A stretch of 27,452 bases of DNA from DASTQL01 sp035761805 (lineage in GTDB: Bacteria; Actinomycetota; Actinomycetes; Jiangellales; Jiangellaceae): NCBI GenBank assembly GCA_035761805.1, contig DASTQL010000144.1, positions 1 through 27,452 on the forward strand, given 5' to 3'. This document shows, piece by piece, positions 8,600 through 16,575 of the stretch (position 1 is its first letter; every line of letters begins with the position of its first letter). The notes under the pieces were generated by a model. That model was not told where the DNA came from and did not search any database. It saw only the letters and a list, made by a program, of their open reading frames with translations. The position numbers and the translations under genes were made by a program.

Positions 8600-8995
8600 T
8601 CATCCGACCCGCGCCGCCGGGCTGATCGCGACGCCGACCCGCTCGACCAGCAGGGCCATCTCGTAGCCGAGCTGCCCCAGGTCGCAACCGGACGCCGCCA
8701 GCACTGCCAGGTGTGCGCCGTCGCGGACCGCCATCACGAGCAGGAAGCCGTCGGCCATCTCGACCAGCGTCTGGCGTACCGTCCCCGCCTGCAGGATCAT
8801 CGAGGCGCCCACGGTGAGGCTGGCCAGCCCCGAGACCACAGCGGCCAGCTGCTCGCCGCGCTCGCGCGGCAGGTCGCGCGAGCCGGCGAGGTGCAGGCCG
8901 TCGGCGGACACGACCACGGCATGAGCCGCCCCCGGAGTCCGGTCGGTGAACCGGTCGAGTAACCACCCCAGCTCTTCGTGAGGTGCGGTCGTCAC
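8600..8995 (-). CDS. cvnB: Conservon roadblock/LC7 protein (CvnB)
   Basis: A 131-residue roadblock/LC7-domain protein. Landmarks are LGWLLDRFTDRTPGAAHAVVVSADG at the N terminus and QTLVEMADGFLLVMAVRDGAHLAVLA in the central sheet. MglB-type proteins of this fold act as dimeric regulators (GAP-like) of small GTPases, so the likely partner is the downstream CvnD; this is inference from the family. GTG at 8995 overlaps the cvnA stop as GTGA, which fixes the start; the frame remains open upstream only through cvnA sequence. Confidence 0.93.
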   Translation of the reverse strand: MTTAPHEELGWLLDRFTDRTPGAAHAVVVSADGLHLAGSRDLPRERGEQLAAVVSGLASLTVGASMILQAGTVRQTLVEMADGFLLVMAVRDGAHLAVLAASGCDLGQLGYEMALLVERVGVAISPAARVG

Positions 8996-11922
8996 GTGCT
9001 GCTCCTCTCGCTGTCGTCCGGGCGGGTCGGGACCCATCCCTTGGTCTCCTTGCGCCCCCGGGTCACACCCGACTGCAGGCTGGACAGGCTGGAGGCGACA
9101 CCGCCGGCATCGGGGGTGCCCTCCGGGCCGCCGTCCTCGGCGAGCGTGCCCGGTACGAGGCTCGCCCCCCGCCGGCGCACGGGCAGGCCGGAGGGGGTCA
9201 TGGCCGGTTCGGTGGCGGCCGGGCCGGCGTAGCCACCGCCCGTCCGGGGGCGGTCCGACCGGTGCGGGTCGCTGGTGTCCTGCGTGGTCCGGCTGCTCGC
9301 CCGCGCGGACTCCAGCGCGGTGGTGGCGCGTCGCCACGTCTCGTCGGCCGCGCCGCCCCACTGCTGGGAGCCGCCCTTGCTGAACCACGCGGAGCGCACC
9401 GCGTTGAAGATCGGCAGGTCCTCGTCGCCCGGATCGGTCACCGAGTGCCCGACCCCGGTGCCCACGGTGTCCCGACCGGCCGCAGGCACCGCCGGCTCGG
9501 GGCCGGCGGGCTCGCTGTGGTCGCCCGGCTGACGGCGCGGGAGGTCGTCGCTGGTGTGGGGGGTGGTGTGCGTGCTGGGCGGACCGAAGGAACCCGGGAC
9601 GGCGGCGGCGGGCGAGCGCCGGGGCAGGCCGTTCGGCCCGGTCTCGGCGGCCACGCCGGACCGTGCGACCCTCATGGGTTCCGGGCTCTGGAGGGGCGAC
9701 ACCGAGCCGGGGCCGCGGTCCGGGCCCACCGGCTCCCGGTCGCCCGGCGGCGGGCTCGCGGCGCGGATCTGGGCGATGGACTGGAAGGCGCCGGCCACGC
9801 CCGCGGCCGTGGCGGCCGCGTCGGGGTCGCGCGGCTCACGAGGCGGGGGGGTGGAGAGGGGACGCTCGAGATCGGGACTGGCATCGGGGTCGAGCGGGTT
9901 GCGGACGAGGCCGCCGGGCAGGTCGACCTGAGCCACCGTGCCCGACTCGGCTCCGGGCACCAGCCGTACGCCGATGCCGTGGCGGGAGGCCAGGCGCGCC
10001 ACCACGTAGAGCCCGAGGGTCCTGGACGCGGCCACGTCGATGTCACTGGGGGTGCGCAGCCGTTCGTTGAGTTCCTCGAGGCGCTCCTCGGGGATGCCGA
10101 TGCCCTGGTCGGTCACCTGCAGCCGGAGCCCGCCGCCGAGCAGCGGCTGGGCCGTGACGGTGACCGGGGTCGACGGCGGCGAGAACTCGGTGGCGTTGTC
10201 GATGAGCTCGGCCACCAGGTGGGCCACGTCGTCGACGGCGTGGGCGGTCACCAGGTCGGTCGGGAGGACGCCGAAGCGGACCCGGGGGTACTGCTCCACC
10301 TCGCCCACCGCGGCGCGCACCACGTCGAGGACGGGGACGGACCGGGGCGAGCGCTGCATGTCCTCGACGCCGGCGAGGACCAGCAGGCTCTCGGCGTGCC
10401 GCCGGACGCGGGTGGCCAGGTGGTCGATGCGGAAGAGCGTGCTCAGCTGGTCGGGGTCGCGCTCGCGCGACTCCAGCCCCTCGATCTCGCCGAGCTGGCG
10501 GTCCACCAGGGTCTGGGTGCGACGGGAGAGGTTGACGACGATCGTGTCGAGGTTCTGGCGCAGCAGCGCCTGCTCCGACGCGACCCGGACGGCGGTTGCG
10601 TGTACCTCGTTGAAGGCGGTCGCCACTTGGCCGATCTCGTCCCGGCCCTCGGGCTGGACCGCGTCACCGCGGTCGCGGACCGCTCGCGGCCCGTCGGCCT
10701 GGATGCGCTCGACCAGGGAGGGCAGGCCGGTGTCCGCCGTCTCGAGCGCCGCCGAGCGCAACCGGCGCAGGGGGCCGACGATCGAGCGGGCGACCACCAC
10801 GGCCAACGCGATGGTGCCTGCCAGCACGAGCAGGCTGAGCAGTCCGGTGACCACGGCGGTCGCCCGGGCCCGGTCGGCGGTCGACGAGGCGGAGTCCTGC
10901 ACCTGGCCGACCAGCAGGTCCTCGAACTCGCGGAAGAGGTCGAGCCGGGCCGTCGCGGTGTCGTACCAGGCCTCCGGCCGCAGAGTCGGTGGCGCGTCGG
11001 CCTGCAGCACCAGCCGGGCGTTGCCGACCGCGGGGCGGACTCCGGGGATCGCGTCCAGCCAGGCCTGCCGGGTCTCGGTGTCCATGCCGGCGACGGCGCG
11101 CTCGACCAGGAAGTCCTGCTCGGCCGCCTGGTCTGCGAGCTCCTGGCTGATCTCGGGGGGGATCGGCTCCTCGTTGTTGCCCAGCGCGATGGTTGCGGTC
11201 ACCCGCTCCTGCGAGGCGGCCTCACCCGCCCGGACCATCGAGTCCAAGGTGGAGACCTGACCGAAGAGGTCGGCGTCCCCCGTGCCGGACGCCGTCACGG
11301 ACACCAGCCCCAGCAGTGAGTCGACGACGATCTCGTAGTCGAGGACGCCGGACGCCCCGAAGTCGTCGCGCCCGGCGTCGCGGTCCTCCCGGTAGCCCTC
11401 CAGCGCGGCCATCTCGCGCTCGGCCCGACCCACGGCGGAGGAGACGTCCGGGGACACCTCCTCCCGGTCGAGCTCCGCGATCTGGTCCTGCACGTCGGCC
11501 AGGGCCACGTCGGCAGCTCCGCGGGCGTCCGCGACCGCGCCCTCGCTCGTCGCACCGGTCTCGGCGAGGCCGGTCACGTCCCGCTCGTCCTGGACCCGGT
11601 GGGCCGCCTCCAGGGCGGCGCCGGCCACGGCGGCGTTGCGCTCCGTCGTGGACGCGTCGGCGGCGTCGGCGAGGGCGCCGCGGAGCGTGAGGGCCCCCAG
11701 CACCAGCGCCGTCAGCAGCGGTAGCAGCACGAGCGCCGCCACCCGCGAGCGCACGCTACGGTCGTGCAGGAACGCCTGCCACGCCGCGGCGGTGCGCTGC
11801 TGGAACGCTTCTCGCCGGGAGGGCGCGGCGCCCCGCTCCTCCGGGGCCGGTGCCCCCGTCGACGAGCGTCCCCGGCGTCCGGAGCCGGTGGCGAGCCGAT
11901 GTCCTCCCGCGGTCCGCGTCAT
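8992..11922 (-). CDS. cvnA: Conservon sensor histidine kinase-like protein (CvnA) with nitrate/nitrite-sensor-type ectodomain
   Basis: A 976-residue membrane protein. A basic cytoplasmic N terminus (~55 residues) leads to TM1 (VAALVLLPLLTALVLG), then an ~270-residue helical extracellular domain of the nitrate/nitrite-sensing kind. TM2 (GLLSLLVLAGTIALAVVVA) and a HAMP linker follow. The dimerisation region has LFRIDHLATRVRRH with the candidate phospho-accepting H501. The ATPase has an N box (AELIDNATEFS, N576), a G1 box (TDQGIGIP, D605) and LGLYVVARLA. The last ~300 residues are low-complexity, Pro/Ser/Gly/Arg-rich and probably disordered. No response regulator is nearby, as is usual for conservons, where output is thought to go through CvnB-D. 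The ATG at 11922 has a GGAGAGG ribosome binding site upstream. Confidence 0.93.
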   Translation of the reverse strand: MTRTAGGHRLATGSGRRGRSSTGAPAPEERGAAPSRREAFQQRTAAAWQAFLHDRSVRSRVAALVLLPLLTALVLGALTLRGALADAADASTTERNAAVAGAALEAAHRVQDERDVTGLAETGATSEGAVADARGAADVALADVQDQIAELDREEVSPDVSSAVGRAEREMAALEGYREDRDAGRDDFGASGVLDYEIVVDSLLGLVSVTASGTGDADLFGQVSTLDSMVRAGEAASQERVTATIALGNNEEPIPPEISQELADQAAEQDFLVERAVAGMDTETRQAWLDAIPGVRPAVGNARLVLQADAPPTLRPEAWYDTATARLDLFREFEDLLVGQVQDSASSTADRARATAVVTGLLSLLVLAGTIALAVVVARSIVGPLRRLRSAALETADTGLPSLVERIQADGPRAVRDRGDAVQPEGRDEIGQVATAFNEVHATAVRVASEQALLRQNLDTIVVNLSRRTQTLVDRQLGEIEGLESRERDPDQLSTLFRIDHLATRVRRHAESLLVLAGVEDMQRSPRSVPVLDVVRAAVGEVEQYPRVRFGVLPTDLVTAHAVDDVAHLVAELIDNATEFSPPSTPVTVTAQPLLGGGLRLQVTDQGIGIPEERLEELNERLRTPSDIDVAASRTLGLYVVARLASRHGIGVRLVPGAESGTVAQVDLPGGLVRNPLDPDASPDLERPLSTPPPREPRDPDAAATAAGVAGAFQSIAQIRAASPPPGDREPVGPDRGPGSVSPLQSPEPMRVARSGVAAETGPNGLPRRSPAAAVPGSFGPPSTHTTPHTSDDLPRRQPGDHSEPAGPEPAVPAAGRDTVGTGVGHSVTDPGDEDLPIFNAVRSAWFSKGGSQQWGGAADETWRRATTALESARASSRTTQDTSDPHRSDRPRTGGGYAGPAATEPAMTPSGLPVRRRGASLVPGTLAEDGGPEGTPDAGGVASSLSSLQSGVTRGRKETKGWVPTRPDDSERSST

Positions 11923-12027
11923 CGATGTCGTCCTCTCCTCGTCTCCCCCCGCGGCCGCCCTGCCCCGCCCGTCCGCGGCTGCTTCGCGGCCACCCGACGT
12001 TCGAGGGAGCTTCAGGACGATCTCGAC

Positions 12028-12056
12028 GCTCCCGAGCCCGACCCCGTCCTGTCAAG
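12028..12056 (-). promoter_or_regulatory. Candidate promoter for the cvn operon
   Basis: On the minus strand a consensus TTGACA (12051-12056) stands 18 bases from GAGCGT (12027-12032), which keeps the key A and T of a -10 box. The start codon of cvnA is about 105 bases further on. The match of the -10 is only fair. The rest of the gene-free stretch 11923-12239 holds repeat copy A and nothing else recognisable. Confidence 0.3.
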
Positions 12057-12136
12057 GTCGGTCCAGGGTGGGAACGCCGCGCACCAGGATGCGGCACGGA
12101 CCCCCGTACCCGGAAATCGGCCTCCTCGGGCGCCGG

Positions 12137-12219
12137 CCCCGAACGACCACGCTCACCACCCCCGTGGGGCCATCACCAGGCGTCCGCGCCTCGTGATGAC
12201 CCCAGCAGCCTGGTGATGG
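12137..12219 (+). repeat. Dispersed hairpin repeat, copy A
   Basis: A ~80-base element lying between the ino1 stop and the cvnA start. Its left flank (CGAACGACCACGCTCACCAC) and right flank (GCCTGGTGATGG, 12208-12219) match copies B and C. Its centre is a hairpin with arms 12166-12182 and 12187-12203 around a 4-base loop; 15 of 17 positions pair. The core reads CATCACCAGGCG ... CGCCTCGTGATG, the inverted form of the core in copies B and C. It could act as a transcription stop for ino1 or simply be a REP/MITE-like element. Confidence 0.85.
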
Positions 12220-12239
12220 ACCGGCGGTTCAGCGCTCGC

Positions 12240-13319
12240 TCAGCGCTCGACCTCTCCGCGGATGAACCGCTCGACCTGCTGCCGCGCCACGTCGTCGGCG
12301 TGCTGCACCGGCGGGGACTTCATGAAGTACGAGGAGGCCGACACGAGCGGGCCGCCGATGCCGCGGTCGAGCGCGATCTTGGCGCAGCGTACTGCGTCGA
12401 TGATCACCCCGGCGGAGTTGGGCGAGTCCCAGACCTCGAGCTTGTACTCCAGGTTGAGGGGCACGTCGCCGAAGGCCCGGCCCTCGAGCCGTACGTAGGC
12501 CCACTTGCGATCGTCCAGCCACTGCACGTAGTCGCTGGGGCCGATGTGCACGTTGCGCGCACCGAGGTCGTGCTTGACGTTGCTCGTGACCGCTTGGGTC
12601 TTCGAGATCTTCTTGGACTCGAGGCGGTCGCGCTCGAGCATGTTCTTGAAGTCCATGTTGCCGCCGACGTTGAGCTGGTACGTGCGGTCGAGCACGACGC
12701 CGCGGTCCTCGAACAGCTTGGCCAGCACGCGGTGGGTGATGGTCGCGCCCACCTGGGACTTGATGTCGTCGCCGACGATCGGCACACCGGCGGCGGTGAA
12801 CTTCTGCGCCCACTCGGGGGTGCCGGCGATGAAGACCGGCAACGCGTTCACGAACGCGACCCCGGCGTCGATGGCGCACTGCGCGTAGAACCGAGCAGCC
12901 TCCTCCGAGCCGACGGGGAGGTAGCAGACGAGGACGTCCGCCTTGGCAGACCGGAGCGCGGCGACCACGTCCACCGGAGCGTCCTCGGACTCGGTGATGG
13001 TCTCGCGGTAGTAGCGGCCGAGTCCGTCGAGGGTGTGACCGCGCTGCACCGTCACGCCGGTGGCCGGGACGTCGCAGATCTTGATGGTGTTGTTCTCGCT
13101 GGCGCCGATGGCATCGGCGAGATCCAGGCCCACCTTCTTGGCGTCGACGTCGAAAGCCGCGACGAACTCCACGTCCCGGACGTGGTAGTCGCCGAGCCGG
13201 ACGTGCATCAGGCCGGGGACCTGCTGCGCGGGATCGGCGTCCCGGTAGTAGTGGACTCCCTGCACGAGCGAGGCGGCGCAGTTGCCGACCCCGACGATCG
13301 CGACGCGGACCGAAGCCAT
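12240..13319 (-). CDS. ino1: Inositol-1-phosphate synthase (actinobacterial type)
   Basis: This 359-residue enzyme converts glucose 6-phosphate to myo-inositol 1-phosphate using NAD, supplying phosphatidylinositol and mycothiol. The Rossmann motif VGVGNCAAS is at about 9-17. Further family landmarks are VCYLPVGSEEAARFYAQCA, VGDDIKSQVGAT, NVGGNMDFKNMLE and KISKTQAV, the last two in the substrate-binding region. Length is close to the ~360-370 residues of mycobacterial Ino1. ATG at 13319 has AAGGGAAG 8 bases upstream. The gene starts 17 bases after the padR stop, so the two should share a transcript; padR-ino1 adjacency is also known from M. tuberculosis (Rv0047c-Rv0046c, from memory). Copy A of the hairpin repeat follows the stop codon. 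Confidence 0.96.
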   Translation of the reverse strand: MASVRVAIVGVGNCAASLVQGVHYYRDADPAQQVPGLMHVRLGDYHVRDVEFVAAFDVDAKKVGLDLADAIGASENNTIKICDVPATGVTVQRGHTLDGLGRYYRETITESEDAPVDVVAALRSAKADVLVCYLPVGSEEAARFYAQCAIDAGVAFVNALPVFIAGTPEWAQKFTAAGVPIVGDDIKSQVGATITHRVLAKLFEDRGVVLDRTYQLNVGGNMDFKNMLERDRLESKKISKTQAVTSNVKHDLGARNVHIGPSDYVQWLDDRKWAYVRLEGRAFGDVPLNLEYKLEVWDSPNSAGVIIDAVRCAKIALDRGIGGPLVSASSYFMKSPPVQHADDVARQQVERFIRGEVER

Positions 13320-13336
13320 GTCGTGTTCTTCCCTTC

Positions 13337-14011
13337 TCATTGCGCGGGGGGTCCCGCGTCTCGTTCCGCGGGACGTCCCGGCGGCTCGCCGGGCCCCGAG
13401 CGGGACCGTCGTCCCCGCCTGACGTCGTGGATGCTGCGTACCGGGCGGCGACCCTGCACGGTGTCGCGCAGCTCGGCGTCGATCAGCCCGTCGAGCCAGC
13501 GCACCTCGCGCTCGACGGACTCGAGGCCGTGCCGCTGGAGCTCGAGGGTGTAGGCGTCCAGCCGCTCGCGCGTGCGCTGCAACGAGGTCCGGAAGGTCTC
13601 CAGCCGCTCCTGCAGCCGACTGCGCCGACCCTCGAGGATGCGCAACCTGGTCGCGCTGTCGGCGCGTCCGAAGAAGGCGAAGTGGACGCCGAACTGCTCG
13701 TCCTCCCACGAGGCGGGCCCGGCCCGGCCGAGCAACTCGACGAAGCGCTCCTTGCCCTCCGGCGTCAGCTTGTAGACGATCTTGCCGCGCCGCCCGCCGA
13801 GCCCGGACAGCTCGACCCGGTCCGGCACGTCCTCGGTCAGGTAGCCCTGGCGGACCAGCTCCTTCAGGCAGGGGTAGAGAGTCCCGTACGAGAAGGCCCG
13901 CCCCCATCCGAGCAGCGCGTTGACCCGCTTGCGCAGCTCGTAGCCATGCATCGGCGAGTCGTGGAGGAGGCCGAGGACGGCGAGCTCGAGCGCCTCGGCA
14001 CGTCTGCTCAC
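13337..14011 (-). CDS. PadR family transcriptional regulator
   Basis: A 224-residue PadR repressor. The N-terminal winged helix (LELAVLGLLHDSPMHGYEL ... FSYGTLYPCLKELVRQGYL) spans about residues 8-85, with the wing at GGRRGKIVYKLTPEG. A long helical dimerisation arm follows (ILEGRRSRLQERLETFRTSLQRTRERLDAYTLELQ). The last ~30 residues are basic and Pro-rich. GTG at 14011 starts the conserved motif, with GGAGGA about 9 bases upstream. The effector is unknown. A perfect palindrome of the ATGTAT/ATACAT type, as PadR proteins often bind, sits ~50 bases upstream of the start, so autoregulation of padR-ino1 is likely (inference). Confidence 0.93.
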   Translation of the reverse strand: MSRRAEALELAVLGLLHDSPMHGYELRKRVNALLGWGRAFSYGTLYPCLKELVRQGYLTEDVPDRVELSGLGGRRGKIVYKLTPEGKERFVELLGRAGPASWEDEQFGVHFAFFGRADSATRLRILEGRRSRLQERLETFRTSLQRTRERLDAYTLELQRHGLESVEREVRWLDGLIDAELRDTVQGRRPVRSIHDVRRGRRSRSGPGEPPGRPAERDAGPPAQ

Positions 14012-14062
14012 GGCGACGTGTCCTCCGTCACTGGTCGGCCGGGAACCCCCGGACTGTCGCTA

Positions 14063-14085
14063 CGATGTATCGAGCCGATACATCG
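14063..14085. promoter_or_regulatory. Candidate PadR operator (perfect palindrome)
   Basis: CGATGTATCG, three bases AGC, then CGATACATCG: two perfect 10-base arms in a locally AT-rich patch of a very GC-rich window. The ATGT...ACAT ends are typical of PadR-family operators. It lies 52 bases upstream of the padR GTG and 217 bases upstream of the chosen start of the divergent penicillin-binding protein, so it could control both directions. Confidence 0.75.
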
Positions 14086-14301
14086 CTTGGATATTGACCT
14101 GACGATATGGTGAACGCCGCGCACCGTGCAAGCGCCCACGTCATCGCGGGGGTGGAGCACCTGCGCGGTGGCCCGGACGGGAACCATCCGGGCGACCGGG
14201 GCGTCCTCCCGGGGATGCCCGCGAGCGGGACGGTCCGCCGGGCGCCGTACCGTCATGACCTGTTGCCACCACCCTGCCCCCGACCGGAGCCGAGACTGCC
14301 T

Positions 14302-16560
14302 GTGAGTGCGCACCGTCGACGTCCGACCGCCGAGCCGACGGGACCGACCGGACCGACCGGGACCGGTGCCCGCCGCGCCCGACGCGCCCGCCGCGAGGCG
14401 GAGGCCCATCGCGGGTGGCGGCGCGTCGTCAGCTGGAAGGGCCTCGGTCTGGCCGCCCTGGGGGTGGCCGTCCTCGGGGCCGTGGGCATCGGTATCGCCT
14501 ACGCCAGCGTCGACGTACCCGCGCCCAACGATTTCGCCCGGTCACAGGCGACCATCGTCACCTGGTCCGACGGCGAGACCGAGCTCGGCCGGTTCAACGC
14601 GGAGAACCGGGAGATCATCAGCATCGAGGACGTCCCCGAGCACGTGCGGCACGCCGTCCTCGCGGCCGAGGACCGCAGCTTCTACGACAACCAGGGGATC
14701 TCCGTCACCGGCATCGCGCGGGCGGCCTGGAACAACCTGAGCGGCGACTCCTTGCAGGGCGCCTCGACGATCACCCAGCAGTACGTGAAGAACTACTACC
14801 TGACCCAGGAGCAGTCCTACACCCGCAAGATCCGGGAGGTGCTGCTCGCGGTCAAGATCGACGGCCAGCTGGACAAGGACCAGATCCTCGAGGACTACCT
14901 CAACACCATCTACTTCGGCCGCGGCGCCTACGGCGTGCAGACGGCGTCTCGCGCCTACTTCGGCAAGCCCGTGTCCGAGCTCAGCGCGGAGGAGGGCGCC
15001 GTCCTCGCTGCGATCATCCGGGCGCCCGGACGCTACGACCCCGCCGCGGACGAGGCCAACGCGGACCGCCTGCAGGACCGCTTCCGCTACGTCCTCGACG
15101 GCATGGTGGAGCGGGGTTGGACCGACGCCGCCACGGCCTCCGCGGCCCAGCTGCCCGAGGTCGTCCCGCCGGCGACCGAGAACAAGCTCGGCGGCACCAA
15201 CGGCTACCTGCTCGACCAGGTGCGCCGCGAGCTGCTCGCCCGTGGCTTCACCGACACCGAGATCGACACCGCTGGTCTCCGGGTCACCACCACGTTCGAC
15301 CGCCAGGCGCAGGAGTCCGCGGTCCGCGCCGTCGCCGAGGAGTTCCCGACCGAGGCGGCCGAGGGCCTCCACGTCGGCCTCGCTGCGGTGCGGCCCGGCG
15401 ACGGCGGGGTCGTCGCGATCTACGGCGGTGCCGACTTCGTCGAGCAGCCGCGCAACAACGCCACCCAGGCCGCCATCCAGCCCGGCTCGACGTTCAAGGC
15501 CTTGACGCTGGCCGCTGCCCTGGAGGAGGGGGTCTCGCTGCGCAGCCGGTTCGCCGGCAACTCCCCGCTCGAGGACCCCGCTCTGGGGCGCCCTGTCAAC
15601 AACCAGGGCGACGTCTCCTACGGCGAGTACGTCGACATGCTCGAGGCCACCCGCAAGTCGATCAACACGGCGTTCGTCGACCTCACGATGGAGATCGGCC
15701 CGGACACGGTGCTCGACGCAGCGGTGCGGGCCGGCATCCCGGAGAGCGCGCCGGGCCTGAACGCGGATGCGCGGATCACGCTCGGGACGTCGTCGGTGAC
15801 GCCGGTGCAGCTGGCCGACGCCTACGCGACCCTGGCCGCCCAGGGGGAGCAGGCCGACTGGTACACCGTCGCCGAGGTGCGCGACCCTGCCGGTGCGGTG
15901 CGGTACTCCGCCGAAGTCGCCCCCGAGCGGGTCTTCGACCCCGAGGTGACCGCCGACGTGACCTACGCCCTCACCGAGGTGGTCGAGAACGGTACGGGTG
16001 AGGCCGCGCAGGCCCTCGGTCGTCCCTCGGCCGGCAAGACCGGCACGGCGGAGGACCTCACCGCCTGGTACGCCGGCTACACCCCGCAGCTCGCGGCGGC
16101 CGTCGCCTTCTGGAAGGGCGACGGCACCGAGTCGCTGGACGGCACGGGCGGCATGGACACCTTCACCGGTGGGGCCAACCCGGCCCGGCTGTGGACCGCG
16201 TTCATGGCCGGTGCGCTCGAGGGGACCGAGGTGCTCGACTTCCCGGAGCCGGCGAACCTCGGCGAGCGGATCAACCCGGCGCCCACCCGGACGGCGCCGC
16301 CGCCCCGCACGCCCGAACCCGCCCCGCCCCCCGAGCCCGAGCCGACGCCGGAGCCCGAGCCGACGAAGGAGCCGGCACCCGAAGCGCCACCGCTCCCGAG
16401 CCCACCCGGCAAGCCGACACCACCCAGCTTCCCCACTGAGTCGCCGTCACCCGGTGCCGACGACGGCCCGGGCAACGGCCCCGGTGGCGGCGGACCACCC
16501 GGCCAAGGTGGGGGTGGCGGTGGCGACGACCCGCTGTCCGACCTGCTCGGGGCGGACTGA
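14302..16560 (+). CDS. Bifunctional class A penicillin-binding protein (transglycosylase/transpeptidase)
   Basis: A 752-residue class A PBP that polymerises lipid II and cross-links peptidoglycan outside the membrane. It has a basic cytoplasmic N terminus and one TM helix at ~48-68. The GT51 transglycosylase has catalytic E123 in EDRSFYD, with GASTITQQYVKNYYL and the RKIREVLLA/YLNTIYFGRGAYG motifs. The transpeptidase has SxxK at S396-K399 (PGSTFKA), SxN at S453-N455 and KTG at 579-581. The tail from ~660 is Pro/Glu- then Gly-rich and probably disordered. GTG at 14302 is preferred because it gives a standard short basic N terminus. The frame is open upstream to 14107, but that part is unlike PBPs, and no strong ribosome binding site decides the matter. 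By position it matches ponA1 (Rv0050). Confidence 0.94.
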   Translation: MSAHRRRPTAEPTGPTGPTGTGARRARRARREAEAHRGWRRVVSWKGLGLAALGVAVLGAVGIGIAYASVDVPAPNDFARSQATIVTWSDGETELGRFNAENREIISIEDVPEHVRHAVLAAEDRSFYDNQGISVTGIARAAWNNLSGDSLQGASTITQQYVKNYYLTQEQSYTRKIREVLLAVKIDGQLDKDQILEDYLNTIYFGRGAYGVQTASRAYFGKPVSELSAEEGAVLAAIIRAPGRYDPAADEANADRLQDRFRYVLDGMVERGWTDAATASAAQLPEVVPPATENKLGGTNGYLLDQVRRELLARGFTDTEIDTAGLRVTTTFDRQAQESAVRAVAEEFPTEAAEGLHVGLAAVRPGDGGVVAIYGGADFVEQPRNNATQAAIQPGSTFKALTLAAALEEGVSLRSRFAGNSPLEDPALGRPVNNQGDVSYGEYVDMLEATRKSINTAFVDLTMEIGPDTVLDAAVRAGIPESAPGLNADARITLGTSSVTPVQLADAYATLAAQGEQADWYTVAEVRDPAGAVRYSAEVAPERVFDPEVTADVTYALTEVVENGTGEAAQALGRPSAGKTGTAEDLTAWYAGYTPQLAAAVAFWKGDGTESLDGTGGMDTFTGGANPARLWTAFMAGALEGTEVLDFPEPANLGERINPAPTRTAPPPRTPEPAPPPEPEPTPEPEPTKEPAPEAPPLPSPPGKPTPPSFPTESPSPGADDGPGNGPGGGGPPGQGGGGGGDDPLSDLLGAD

Positions 16561-16575
16561 CCCCCGTAGGCCACG

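Noticed and set aside
5922..8666. Long plus-strand open frame spanning the end of cca, the MFS gene and cvnD
   Set aside because: It crosses several well-recognised genes on both strands and has no domain or membrane pattern; a shadow of minus-strand codon bias.
8983..11319. 778-codon plus-strand open frame opposite cvnA
   Set aside because: Composition is typical antisense, and cvnA has all kinase motifs in order.
13320..13907. Upstream extension of the ino1 frame
   Set aside because: It overlaps padR completely, is Arg/Ala-rich, and a good ribosome binding site plus a typical Ino1 N terminus fix the start at 13319.
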